This document shows, piece by piece, positions 47,187 through 56,839 of a stretch of DNA of 64,000 bases. The notes beneath the pieces were generated by a model. That model ran no database searches and had not been told where the DNA came from. It saw nothing but the letters and a program-made list of their open reading frames with translations. Source of the DNA: Planctomycetota bacterium (lineage in GTDB: Bacteria; Planctomycetota; Phycisphaerae; Sedimentisphaerales; Anaerobacaceae); NCBI GenBank assembly GCA_013349615.1, contig DUZJ01000002.1, positions 35,882-99,881 on the forward strand, given 5' to 3'. A program made the translations under genes and the position numbers. Positions within the stretch are counted from its first letter, which is position 1, and each line of letters starts with the position of its first letter.

Positions 47187-49451
47187 ATGGTAGAACAGAG
47201 ACAGAGACAAATGGCTGTAAATAGGGAGACAAGCCCGGCTGGACCCCGGCGTTCCACGGCGGCGGCTGTAACGCTGACACCAAAGGAAGTTTGGTCAATA
47301 TTGCGCCGGCACATATTGCTGATAATTGTGCTGACTATATTAGGTTTCTTGATCGGCGGCGCGGCTTGGTATTCTTTATTGCAGTTTTTCCCAAAGTACA
47401 CTGCACAAACTCTTATTAGGGTACTGCCGCCCATAGAAAAAGACCCTATGCTCATCGGCGGCGGTATTGTACCCCAGCAAATTCAATATGGCTATCGTTT
47501 GTCAATGGCTAACATTATAAAGCAGCAGAGTACTCTGCGAGAATTGATTGACAAGGATAAAGTTAGAGAAACAACGTGGTTTCGTCGTTTTGCCAAGTAT
47601 GACGAACAGGGAAGGATTATAAATGTAAACCAGTGCATTCTAAAAGCATTTAAGGATTTGAAGAAGCATTTTAGTGCTTTCGCCCACAGAGATGCTGAGT
47701 TTGTTGTGTTGTCAATGACCTGCCGAAAAGACCAAGAATCGGCAGACATAGTCAACGAAATGGCTACATTGTTTCTTGATTCGCAGGGAGATACAAAGCA
47801 GGGAGAGATTTCCGCGAAGTTAACAGAACTTGGGCGGCGGCGAGATGATGTTCGAAGAGACTTGACCGTAGCTGAGCAGGCACTGGCTCAGGTGCGTGAA
47901 ACATCCGAGTTCACTGACCTTGAGCGTCCTGCCGGTCGTTATTTCCAGCACACGGTCACATTACAATTGAATCAGTTGGAACTTGCGCAAAATGACCTGA
48001 TTCTGCTGATAAAGCAAGCTAAAACTAATATCGAAAATCTTGAGAAATTAGCGGTAGGGCCTATTAACGAGCAGGTTGAGCGTCAAGTAGAGGGTGACCC
48101 TGTTATGGTTATGCTTGCGCAGCAGCTCGCCATTCTCGAATCTGAGCTTGCAGGCCAACTTACAAGGTTTGGCGAAACTCACAGAGTAGTGCGTCGAACA
48201 CGGGAGCTGGTGTACGAAATCAAAGATGAAAGAAAAATAAGGCAAAGCGTAATTGCAGAACAGGTACGCCAGGCGAATCTTAAAAATGCACAAGACCAAT
48301 TGATTGTGTTGTTAGACAGGAGTGATGAATTAGAAAGATTGCGACAGGAAGCTGAGGAAGATAAGAAAGACCTTGATAATGCCCGCGTACAGTATGAACA
48401 GAGGGTCGCTATAAGAGAAGAAAGAAAACAGACGCTCGATGACATCAAAGCGCAGATTGAGAGGTACAGGATATTGCACGATGACCCGGAGACACCTAAG
48501 GTCCAGAGGGTCGGCTTTGCTCAGAAACCGCTGGAAGTAAGCTCACCGAGGTGGGAGTTTTATTTCCCCGGCGGGACAATATTGGGCCTCATATCCGGCA
48601 TAGGACTTGCCTTTGCTTTAGAGCTGCTCAACGACCTGGTGCGGACTCCGAGGGACGTGGCCAGATTTCTACAAATCCAGCTTTTGAGTGTTATACCCGA
48701 TAGGGATGAAGATGAACAGGTTCGGGATATTGACCTTTGTCATGTTGTTCGTCAGGCGCCTTATTCTATTATAAGTGAATCCTATAGACGGTGTCGGACC
48801 AACATTGAGCTGTCAGGCTCTGCGGGCTCCATGAGGGCCTTGCTTGTTAGCAGCGGTGCGGCAGGAGACGGCAAAACGTCCGTAGCGGTCAATCTTGCAG
48901 AAACTTTTGTCACTGGAAATAAAAAAGTCCTGCTTATTGATGCCAATTTCAGGCGACCGAGTTTACAAACAATATTCCCAAAGCCGGTAGAGCAGGTCGA
49001 GCAATCTAAGTTTGGACTGAGCGATTTGCTGCTGGGCCGGTGTGGTTACCAGGAAGCTATAAGGCCCAGCGGTATCGAGGACCTTGACATAATCGATGCG
49101 GGTTCTATGCCTGCTAATCCGGCAGAGCTGCTCGGCGCGTTAAGGATGGAAGAGCTGATTAAAGAGCAGCGTAAAAACTACGATTATATTGTAGTTGACG
49201 GCCCGCCGGTGCTGCTGGTAAGCGATGCCAAGGTTCTGGCCAAAATCGTTGACGCCACAGTTTTGGTCTTCAACGCCTCCGCTACGAGGAGAGGTGCCGC
49301 GCAGAGGACGATTCGCGAGCTGAAAGCAGTAGATGCCAGGATAGTTGGGTGTGTGCTCTTTGCCGTAAGAGCTTTGAAAGGCGGCTATTTCCAGGAGCAG
49401 TTCAGGTCTTACCGGGAATACCAGAAACTTCAGGTTGCTCACTCAACCTAA
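47187..49451 (+). CDS. Wzz-domain / CpsD-type tyrosine autokinase (exopolysaccharide chain-length regulator)
   Basis: Wzz-like TM segment, coiled coil, C-terminal Walker A 'VSSGAAGDGKTSVAVNLAETF', 'VLLIDANFRRPSLQ', 'DYIVVDGPPVLLVSDAKVLA'. Confidence 0.9.
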   Translation: MVEQRQRQMAVNRETSPAGPRRSTAAAVTLTPKEVWSILRRHILLIIVLTILGFLIGGAAWYSLLQFFPKYTAQTLIRVLPPIEKDPMLIGGGIVPQQIQYGYRLSMANIIKQQSTLRELIDKDKVRETTWFRRFAKYDEQGRIINVNQCILKAFKDLKKHFSAFAHRDAEFVVLSMTCRKDQESADIVNEMATLFLDSQGDTKQGEISAKLTELGRRRDDVRRDLTVAEQALAQVRETSEFTDLERPAGRYFQHTVTLQLNQLELAQNDLILLIKQAKTNIENLEKLAVGPINEQVERQVEGDPVMVMLAQQLAILESELAGQLTRFGETHRVVRRTRELVYEIKDERKIRQSVIAEQVRQANLKNAQDQLIVLLDRSDELERLRQEAEEDKKDLDNARVQYEQRVAIREERKQTLDDIKAQIERYRILHDDPETPKVQRVGFAQKPLEVSSPRWEFYFPGGTILGLISGIGLAFALELLNDLVRTPRDVARFLQIQLLSVIPDRDEDEQVRDIDLCHVVRQAPYSIISESYRRCRTNIELSGSAGSMRALLVSSGAAGDGKTSVAVNLAETFVTGNKKVLLIDANFRRPSLQTIFPKPVEQVEQSKFGLSDLLLGRCGYQEAIRPSGIEDLDIIDAGSMPANPAELLGALRMEELIKEQRKNYDYIVVDGPPVLLVSDAKVLAKIVDATVLVFNASATRRGAAQRTIRELKAVDARIVGCVLFAVRALKGGYFQEQFRSYREYQKLQVAHST

Positions 49452-49470
49452 CTTGTGAAAGGATTCTTCG

Positions 49471-50409
49471 ATGGAGAAGTTCTTAGTGACCGGCGGAGCC
49501 GGTTTTATCGGTTCAAATATCTGCAAAGAGCTCATTTCGCAAGACTGCTTCGTAAGGGTCATCGACAATCTGCTCACAGGCAAAAAGAGCAATCTCGAAG
49601 ATTTCATCGACAAAATTGAGTTTATTGAAGCCGACATGGGCGACGAGAATGTCGTTCATACGGCGATGAAGGATATTGATGTTGTCTTGCACCAGGGTGC
49701 GTTGCCCTCGGTGCCGCGCAGCGTTGACGACCCTGCCGCTACACACAAGCATTGTGTCGATGCGACTTTCACACTCCTTTTAGCCGCTCGTGATGCCGGT
49801 ATAAAACGCTTTGTCTATGCGTCAAGTTCCTCAGCTTACGGCGATACGCCCACTCTACCAAAGGTCGAAACAATGCCTCCTATGCCGCTTTCGCCTTATG
49901 CGGTAGGTAAGCTGGTTGGCGAATACTATTGCTCCGTTTTCTATAAGGTGTTTGGCCTTGAGACCATTTCGCTTCGGTATTTTAATGTTTTCGGGCCGCA
50001 CCAGGATCCGACAAGCCAATACGCAGCCGCCATACCGGCTTTTGTAACAGCCATATTAAAGGACAAGCCGCCAATCGTTTTCGGCGACGGCCTGCAGAGC
50101 CGCGACTTCACTTATATTGACAACGTCGTTGAGGCCAACCTTCTCGCGGCAAGAGCCGAGCACACCGGCGGTGAAGTTCTAAATATCGCCTGCGGCCAGG
50201 TCGTAACCGTCAATGAAACTATTGATATAATTAACGAACTGCTCGGCAAAAGCATAAAGCCGATATATGACCCGCCGCGATCCGGAGACGTGAAACACTC
50301 CCTCGCTGATATCGCCCTCGCTGATAAACTGCTCGGCTACAAACCTGCAATCTCATTCAAGCAAGGCCTCCAAAAAGCCATAACCTGGTATCGTGAGAGT
50401 CTTCTTTAG
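49471..50409 (+). CDS. NAD-dependent nucleotide-sugar epimerase (SDR family, UDP-GlcNAc/UDP-glucose 4-epimerase-like)
   Basis: VTGGAGFIGSNICKEL, YASSSSAYGD, SPYAVGKLVGEYYC, LRYFNVFGPHQDP, SRDFTYIDNVVEANLLA. Confidence 0.9.
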   Translation: MEKFLVTGGAGFIGSNICKELISQDCFVRVIDNLLTGKKSNLEDFIDKIEFIEADMGDENVVHTAMKDIDVVLHQGALPSVPRSVDDPAATHKHCVDATFTLLLAARDAGIKRFVYASSSSAYGDTPTLPKVETMPPMPLSPYAVGKLVGEYYCSVFYKVFGLETISLRYFNVFGPHQDPTSQYAAAIPAFVTAILKDKPPIVFGDGLQSRDFTYIDNVVEANLLAARAEHTGGEVLNIACGQVVTVNETIDIINELLGKSIKPIYDPPRSGDVKHSLADIALADKLLGYKPAISFKQGLQKAITWYRESLL

Positions 50410-50465
50410 CCAGGCTTGCCAGCCGTAAAGAGAACCATAAACCGACTTACTAACACGTGTACTTC

Positions 50466-51455
50466 TCAAACGTTGATCCAGTTTTTCTTCTTATTGATGG
50501 AGTTGTTAACAACGAGGAACTTGTCATGAGAGGTGAATAGAAGTACGCCGCTCAGCGCTCCAAGGCGAGGATCACACGAGTAACACACGGAAGGGCTTGA
50601 CCTCCGGATGGATTGGAAACAGCCTTCTACTATATTCGTAAGGGCTGGCCAACCTGCTACCCGGCATACCAGATAGTCAGCACCTTTGTTCTCTGCCGCT
50701 TGAACCATAGGTGACATCCGCCTACCATCTTTGCCCGACTTGCCAGTGCCCAGTATGTAGGAGCAATAATCCTTTATTAGGTCTACATCCGCAAGATACC
50801 CGCTCGGATTACTTGTAGGTTTCCTTGGTTTGAAATACACAACCACTTGTTTCTTATATCGGTCTACCTTGGCTATCTCCGGCCAGTAAAGAGGTGCCGG
50901 GCTCTTTCGCCTGCGATTGGTCCCTTGCTGGAACTCTTTTATATGCTGTCTGCTCGCAGCCTTTATTTGCGTTGCATCTGCGCTGGTAAAGTTCTTTTGT
51001 CCTCCGAACCACTCGGGTCGCCCATCAAACGGAAGACCAGCCTCGCGTACCGCTTGTTGGAGTGCCCCCGGGGGTTTCTGGGTATGTACTGCGGAACGGT
51101 TCTTTACCTCGAAGAATGTCTCTGTTCCGTTTAGTGCGGCTACGATATCACACTTCTTCTGAGATTCAGGAGGGGCCTGCTCAAGGCCAACAATTGTCAA
51201 GCCGAGGCCCTTGCCTATCAAACGCATTGCCTCGAATTCAGCAAGCAGGCCGGCAAAGTCCACTTCTCGGGAGTTCTTTTCCGGAAGGCTTTTACGTCCC
51301 CTTAGGAACTCGTTCTTTTTCGCATCAAATCCGGGGATACCTTGCAAGGAGAGGAAATGATTGATGGCTGGTAAGCATGGGTCATTGTTCTCTACCATCG
51401 AAGCACAACTACCAGGCTGGATTAGGCCTTTAGATTTCAACTCTTCAAACAGCAT
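50466..51455 (-). CDS. Uncharacterized protein with PD-(D/E)XK-nuclease-like motif
   Basis: 329 aa; 'LLAEFEAMRLIGKGLGLTIVGLEQAPPESQKKCDIVAALNGTETFFEVKNRS' resembles E...D-X(n)-ExK. Confidence 0.55.
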   Translation of the reverse strand: MLFEELKSKGLIQPGSCASMVENNDPCLPAINHFLSLQGIPGFDAKKNEFLRGRKSLPEKNSREVDFAGLLAEFEAMRLIGKGLGLTIVGLEQAPPESQKKCDIVAALNGTETFFEVKNRSAVHTQKPPGALQQAVREAGLPFDGRPEWFGGQKNFTSADATQIKAASRQHIKEFQQGTNRRRKSPAPLYWPEIAKVDRYKKQVVVYFKPRKPTSNPSGYLADVDLIKDYCSYILGTGKSGKDGRRMSPMVQAAENKGADYLVCRVAGWPALTNIVEGCFQSIRRSSPSVCYSCDPRLGALSGVLLFTSHDKFLVVNNSINKKKNWINV

Positions 51456-51560
51456 ACCGGCATAAGATCAGTCAGTATATTGGATGAGCAGTCTGGGACA
51501 TTTATAATTCCGTTTCGTTTATATCCGCTATTTTCATCAGGTGTCTCATCAGGCCTGTTT

Positions 51561-51728
51561 TTAAAGGTGTGTTGCTGGTTCTACAGACAAACAGGCCTCC
51601 ACCGCTTCATAAATGGTTTTAAGAAGCTCCTCAAACGAATCGCCCTGAGTAACGCAGCCGGGGATGGCAGGGATTTCCGCCCAGTAGCCTCCTTCCTCTG
51701 CTTTATGTATAATCGTTTTTAATTTCAT
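51561..51728 (-). CDS. Orphan HicB-family antitoxin-like protein
   Basis: 55 aa: [55 protein letters not shown]. Below the ORF-track length cutoff. Confidence 0.75.
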   Translation of the reverse strand: MKLKTIIHKAEEGGYWAEIPAIPGCVTQGDSFEELLKTIYEAVEACLSVEPATHL

Positions 51729-51934
51729 TGAAATAACCTTGTTTTTCAGTGTGGAGCGTTAATCTTTTATGTTCATTATACCTTTTGGCTGGCCCAAAAG
51801 CAAGAATTTCGAATCCACTTAATCAGTACAAATCTATATCTACTTTTTGAGCCTTTTGTGCCCTCTTGTGGCTAAACAAAATCAGCAAAAACTCTCTGCG
51901 ACCTTTGCGTTCTCATCGATAAAATAAATTCGTG

Positions 51935-52345
51935 TTAATCTGCGGCTGATGCTGTCTTTTTCAGTTCTTCTGCGTTCTGGATTAGTTCTTCTCGGCTCAT
52001 TTCCTTTTTAGGGGCAAGCTCAAACGTCCATTCGTACTCATCGATAGTTCTTTCCGGATTCAGCATAGTAAAAAAGTCGAATGGAAACTTATCATACCAG
52101 GGCCGGTTTAGCTTGCGGTGGGTCTTTAAGGTCTCAAACCCCTCTTTGCTTACTCTCACGTTATAATCGCCATACCATTCAAAAGAGACCGTAACCGGCG
52201 ATGTGCCTATTTCCTCATCGTTCAGAACCACCAGTGCCTCCTGCGGCTCGGTGTTGATTGTTAGATTCCGCTCTACACATCCGATAATGATTACAGCAGC
52301 AACTAATCCAACAACCAGTAGAATCAATAGATTATACTTTGCCAT
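51935..52345 (-). CDS. PEGA-domain lipoprotein
   Basis: Lipobox IIIGC; 'LTINTEPQEALVVLNDEEIGTSPVTVSFEWYGDYNVRVSKEGFET'. Confidence 0.8.
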   Translation of the reverse strand: MAKYNLLILLVVGLVAAVIIIGCVERNLTINTEPQEALVVLNDEEIGTSPVTVSFEWYGDYNVRVSKEGFETLKTHRKLNRPWYDKFPFDFFTMLNPERTIDEYEWTFELAPKKEMSREELIQNAEELKKTASAAD

Positions 52346-52390
52346 AGCAGATGTCCTTAAACTTTGACAATAATAAATGAGCTTTAATCC

Positions 52391-52936
52391 TTAATCACTT
52401 TTATTTGGGCCTACAAATTCGATAATATTACCATCGGGGTCTTTCACCAGAGTCAAATAGTTATTGCCGCCGAGGTGGTAAGGTTTTTTAACGATAACCG
52501 CGCCGGCTTTTTTGGCCCGCTCTACCGATGCGGTCGTATCAGAGACAAATATCGTCAGATAGCTGAAGCCCAAACTCGAATGGATAAATCGGTTATCAAC
52601 CTTTTTCCCCTGTGCCTGCGGAAACTGCATAAGTTTGATTTTGGTCGCGGTCGGCTCGTCACCTAACACAAACACCCTCACGTGGAACGGCTGGTCGTCA
52701 GTTAAGCCTGAGCCGCCTCCCATATCCGCAGACACATCAAAGCCGGATACCTCGGTAAATCCCAGCGCATTTTTGTAAAAGGCCGCCGACTTTTCCACAT
52801 CGCTCACAACAATCCCAACGTCAATAGTAGTACGGGCATATTCACTTTTTGCCCCACCTGTGGCGGCACAGCCGCCCAGTAATATGCCTGCAATCAAGAG
52901 AGCAACCGATAGAGCCAACAAATTGTATCTTCCCAT
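52391..52936 (-). CDS. VOC (glyoxalase)-superfamily lipoprotein
   Basis: Lipobox ILLGGC; 'DVGIVVSDVEKSAAFYKNALGFTEV...YLTLVKDPDGNIIEFVGP'. Start at MGRYNLLALS (52936) likely. Confidence 0.8.
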   Translation of the reverse strand: MGRYNLLALSVALLIAGILLGGCAATGGAKSEYARTTIDVGIVVSDVEKSAAFYKNALGFTEVSGFDVSADMGGGSGLTDDQPFHVRVFVLGDEPTATKIKLMQFPQAQGKKVDNRFIHSSLGFSYLTIFVSDTTASVERAKKAGAVIVKKPYHLGGNNYLTLVKDPDGNIIEFVGPNKSD

Positions 52937-53048
52937 AACAAACTTCCTTAAATCTTTCATTTCAGTTTGGTTGTCCAATTATAACGAAAACGCCGATGTG
53001 CAAAAGCCAAAAGTTGCCCGTCGCCGATTTTTATAACACCAGTGGCTG

Positions 53049-54284
53049 TTATTTTCGCTCGCTTATTTGGCGTTTTGCCGCAGCCAGCCACGAAGGGTTG
53101 ACCGTAACGCCCCAGCCGGGGCCGTCCGGGATAGCGACCCGCCCGTCCCGTACCTCCAGTCCAGGGTAATATATGTCCTTAGTCCACCCAGCCGGCTCGA
53201 TAGAGAACTCCAGATAAGGCCCGGCGTTAGGTATCGCTCCGAGAATATGCAGCGTAAAAACGGTAACCATCGCTAAGTTGGCCGAATGGGGTACACAGGA
53301 CATGTTCTCTTTCGCGGCCAACGCGGCGACTCGCAGGGCACGCGTCAACCCGCCGACATAGCAGATGTCCGGCTGGACAACATCGACAGCGCGCATACGA
53401 ATCATCCGCCGCCACTGAGCCAAGTCGTTGTCCTGCTCACCCCCAGCCACAGGGACTTTCAAGGCAGCCGTAACCTTGGCCGTCCATTCCAGCTCCCAAT
53501 ACGGGCAGGGCTCCTCTAAGTGACAGACATTGTTATCTTCAAGTATCTTTCCGACCTCAATCGCCTTGGCCGGCGTGTAGCAACTGTTTGCATCCACCAG
53601 CAGCGACACATCATCACCGATGGCCTTGCGGACAGTCGGAACAAGCGCTTCAGTTCGCCCCGGCCACTGGTCCTGGTCGTGTCCGCATACCTTACCGATA
53701 CGAATCTTGAATGCACGGTAGCCCTTCGTGTCCCTGAGATGGACCAGCCTCTTGGCTTCATCTGCCGGCTTAATGTCCCGCCTCATGCTTGAACCGTATG
53801 CGGTTATCGGCCGGGGCGTCCCGCCAAGCAGCTCGCAAACGCTCTTTTCTTCGCGCCTGCCGTGAAGGTCCCATATCGCCGTATCCAGCCCCGCTAACGC
53901 CCGACAAACAAAAGACCAGGGATACTTGTAATTCGTCTCGATACACCGGTCGACGATAGCATCGATGTCGGCCGGGTCTTTGCCAAGCGCGTGTGGAGCA
54001 ATCTTGCGGTGCATGACCATTGCAGAGATATCGGCATCGTAAGTGGAAATCTGGCCGCAGCCCTCTGCGACATCATCGGTACGAAGGCGAACAATGCTTA
54101 CATTACCGCGGGTGAAGGTCTCAATGCTCTTGATTTTCAGGCCTCTCTTCATACCTATTACCTTGTGCCCGCTTTTTAGCCTGATGTGACTTTGAGCCTT
54201 ACCTTTTTCGGCCTTTAGTAACTGGCTTGACGTTGCCCCCAATACTGCAATAGCTTTAAGAAAATCACGCCGACTGTTCTTCAT
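53049..54284 (-). CDS. Enolase-superfamily (mandelate racemase/muconate lactonizing-like) protein with Tat-type signal
   Basis: MKNSRRDFLKAIAVLG; 'CRALAGLDTAIWDLHGRREEKSVCELLGG', 'FKIRIGK', 'LLVDANSCYTPAKAIEVGKILEDNNVCHLEEPCPYWE', 'VAGGEQDND', 'DVVQPDICYVGGLTRALRVAALA'. Confidence 0.88.
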   Translation of the reverse strand: MKNSRRDFLKAIAVLGATSSQLLKAEKGKAQSHIRLKSGHKVIGMKRGLKIKSIETFTRGNVSIVRLRTDDVAEGCGQISTYDADISAMVMHRKIAPHALGKDPADIDAIVDRCIETNYKYPWSFVCRALAGLDTAIWDLHGRREEKSVCELLGGTPRPITAYGSSMRRDIKPADEAKRLVHLRDTKGYRAFKIRIGKVCGHDQDQWPGRTEALVPTVRKAIGDDVSLLVDANSCYTPAKAIEVGKILEDNNVCHLEEPCPYWELEWTAKVTAALKVPVAGGEQDNDLAQWRRMIRMRAVDVVQPDICYVGGLTRALRVAALAAKENMSCVPHSANLAMVTVFTLHILGAIPNAGPYLEFSIEPAGWTKDIYYPGLEVRDGRVAIPDGPGWGVTVNPSWLAAAKRQISERK

Positions 54285-54465
54285 TGCTCATTCTCCTATT
54301 TTGTAAACCGGCCATCTGACGCCTTTCAGATACGAAGTATATCCGCATATCGGGCATAAATCAAATAAAACAAGCAGTCGAAACGCAAATTTATTGACAG
54401 TGATACTTCCGGGCGTTAAGTTATTGCCAAATTTGATGTTTTGGTATTTTGGTGGTGCTCGTATT

Positions 54466-56490
54466 ATGAAAATTTCGTTGAATTGGTTAAGTGATTATAT
54501 CGAAACAGGGCTTACTTCAGACCAAATCGCTGATGTTCTGAGCGATTTAGGACTACCTTGTGAAGGGATAGAACATCTTGGTGACGATGCTATAATTGAT
54601 GTTGAGGTAACCAGTAACCGCGGTGATTGTCTCAGCTTACTTGGTATCGCCCGTGAATTAGCTGCTGCAACGGGCAAAAAATTAAAGATGCCTAAAGTTG
54701 AGCTTGACGAATCAGACAAAGACGTTACAGAATTTGCTGGCGTCGAGATAGCAGAGCCGGAATTGTGTGGCCGGTATACCGCTCGCATTATTGAAGGGGT
54801 CAAAATTGGACCGTCGCCGGATTGGCTCAGGAATCGTATCGAAGCCGTTGGCTTGCGCAGCGTCAATAATGTCGTTGACGCAACCAACTACGCAATGATG
54901 GAGACGGGTCAGCCGCCGCACGCCTTCGATTATGAAAGAATTGTTGATGGCAAAATAATAGTCAGAAAAGCTATTGCCGGCGAACGCATTGTCAGTATCG
55001 ACGGCACGACATGTGAGCTGGATACCAATATGCTGATTATTGCTGATACACGAGGTGCTGTGGCCATAGCCGGTGTAATGGGTGGGCTGGATACCGAGGT
55101 CAGCGAGGCGACAACAACGATTCTTTTGGAGGATGCGTACTTTGACCCGGTCAGTGTCCGAACAACGTCTCGCAAACTCGGCCTGCCTTCGGAGGCAGCC
55201 TATCGATTCGAACGTATTGTGGATATTGAGATGGTGGACTGGGCCTCGAAGCGCACTGCACAGTTGATTACGCAGGCGGCGGGCGGGAAGGTGGCCAAAG
55301 GTGTCGTTGATATTTATCCTAAAAAGCAAACACAGAAGGAACTGACACTGCGGCTTTGGCGTTTGAGCAAAATGCTTGGCATTGAAATACCCTCTGAAGA
55401 AGTCGTACGAATTCTGTCAGCGTTAAGTTTCCACCCGCAAGCCAGCCAGGATACGGTAGTTTGCTCGGTGCCTTCGTGGCGGAGTGACATTTATCGCGAG
55501 GTCGACTTAATCGAAGAGGTCGCACGCGTCTATGGCTACAATAAGATACCGACAGAGCAGCAGATTAAAATCGAAGTGGTGCCTGTCGATGCTCGTCAGA
55601 AATTGGCTGAATCGATTGGAACGTATCTTAACGGCTGTGGCTTTTATGAAACGATTAGTGTGGGCTTTGTTGACGGCTCTGTTGCTGAACTTTTTACGGA
55701 CCGGGACATCCGAGAACATTTGGCTGTAAATGATGTATCCAGGAAGAGCGCGAATATGCTTCGCCAGACACTTATAGGCTCGTTGCTGGGTGTCCTCAAG
55801 ACAAACATCAATGCCAAGAACTCACCCTGCAGGATATTTGAAATTGCTGATACCTTTGTTCCCCGACCACAGCGGGACAAAGAGAGTAATCTGCCGATTG
55901 AAAAAAATAAAGTGGCCCTGGTTTGTGACAGTAACTTCAGAGACCTGCGGGGCGTGATTGAAGGCCTCATAAAAAGCGTCGATAGAGATGCCCAAACGGT
56001 GTTTACTCCTGCGGGCCTGGTCTGGGCGCAAACCGGTGCGCAGGTCGTCGTGAACGGCGAGGTAATCGGTACGGCAGGAATTGTTTCAAAGGCGGTGAAA
56101 CAAAAATTTGACTTCAAAGAGCTTTCGCCCGCCGCCGCGGAGCTGGAATTTGAGCGGCTTTTTGCTTTGCAGCGAGGTACCGTAAAAGTAAAAGCCATCC
56201 CGAGATTTCCCGCAATACAGCGAGACCTATCCATTGTTGTGAACGATAAAAAAAGTTGGGCTGATATTATTGACGCCGTTAAACAAAAGGCCTCCCCCGA
56301 ACTTGAAAATATTCAATTTGTCGGGATATACCGTGGCGAGGGCGTCCCATCCGGTAAAAAGAGTGTTACGCTTTCAGTGCGGTTTAGAGATGAAGATGGA
56401 ACATTGACCCATGAGACGGTTGACCACTTTCAGGCCGATATTGTCGAGAACCTGAAAAGTTTAGTCGGGGCGAAGCTGCGAACTGTATAA
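54466..56490 (+). CDS. pheT: Phenylalanyl-tRNA synthetase beta subunit
   Basis: MKISLNWLSDYIETGLTSDQIADVLSDLGLPCEGIE, VTSNRGDCLSLLGIAREL, NNVVDATNYAMMETGQPPHAFDYERI, SEAAYRFERIVD, C-terminal ferredoxin-fold anticodon-binding-like domain. Confidence 0.96.
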   Translation: MKISLNWLSDYIETGLTSDQIADVLSDLGLPCEGIEHLGDDAIIDVEVTSNRGDCLSLLGIARELAAATGKKLKMPKVELDESDKDVTEFAGVEIAEPELCGRYTARIIEGVKIGPSPDWLRNRIEAVGLRSVNNVVDATNYAMMETGQPPHAFDYERIVDGKIIVRKAIAGERIVSIDGTTCELDTNMLIIADTRGAVAIAGVMGGLDTEVSEATTTILLEDAYFDPVSVRTTSRKLGLPSEAAYRFERIVDIEMVDWASKRTAQLITQAAGGKVAKGVVDIYPKKQTQKELTLRLWRLSKMLGIEIPSEEVVRILSALSFHPQASQDTVVCSVPSWRSDIYREVDLIEEVARVYGYNKIPTEQQIKIEVVPVDARQKLAESIGTYLNGCGFYETISVGFVDGSVAELFTDRDIREHLAVNDVSRKSANMLRQTLIGSLLGVLKTNINAKNSPCRIFEIADTFVPRPQRDKESNLPIEKNKVALVCDSNFRDLRGVIEGLIKSVDRDAQTVFTPAGLVWAQTGAQVVVNGEVIGTAGIVSKAVKQKFDFKELSPAAAELEFERLFALQRGTVKVKAIPRFPAIQRDLSIVVNDKKSWADIIDAVKQKASPELENIQFVGIYRGEGVPSGKKSVTLSVRFRDEDGTLTHETVDHFQADIVENLKSLVGAKLRTV

Positions 56491-56561
56491 TTCGTATTGT
56501 CCGATATTGAACCGGTTGCGGAGTCCGCTGTTTATTCCAATCAATATTGCCTCAAATTCTA

Positions 56562-56590
56562 TTGACTTTCAGCCCCAAAAAGTGTATAAT
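56562..56590 (+). promoter_or_regulatory. Sigma70-type promoter TTGACT-17 bp-TATAAT
   Basis: ttgact ttcagccccaaaaagtg tataat, ~250 nt upstream of the 56840 gene. Confidence 0.8.
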
Positions 56591-56839
56591 CATAGTATCT
56601 GAATCGGTTATATTAGAGGCAGGGGGGTGGTGATGAAATACATTTCCATTCGCCTTGCTCAGTGATGTTTTAAGGTGATAATAGTGCGCATAGGACGCAC
56701 CTCAAAATATTAACATTATGTTTAAGGGGAGGTAATGTGCAATTTTATCAGGAATGATTTTCAAGAGAAATTATTATGATGGAATTGGTGCACACGGATT
56801 GCATGTTCAAAAATCAGCGTTTTTTTGTAAGGGGAAAAA

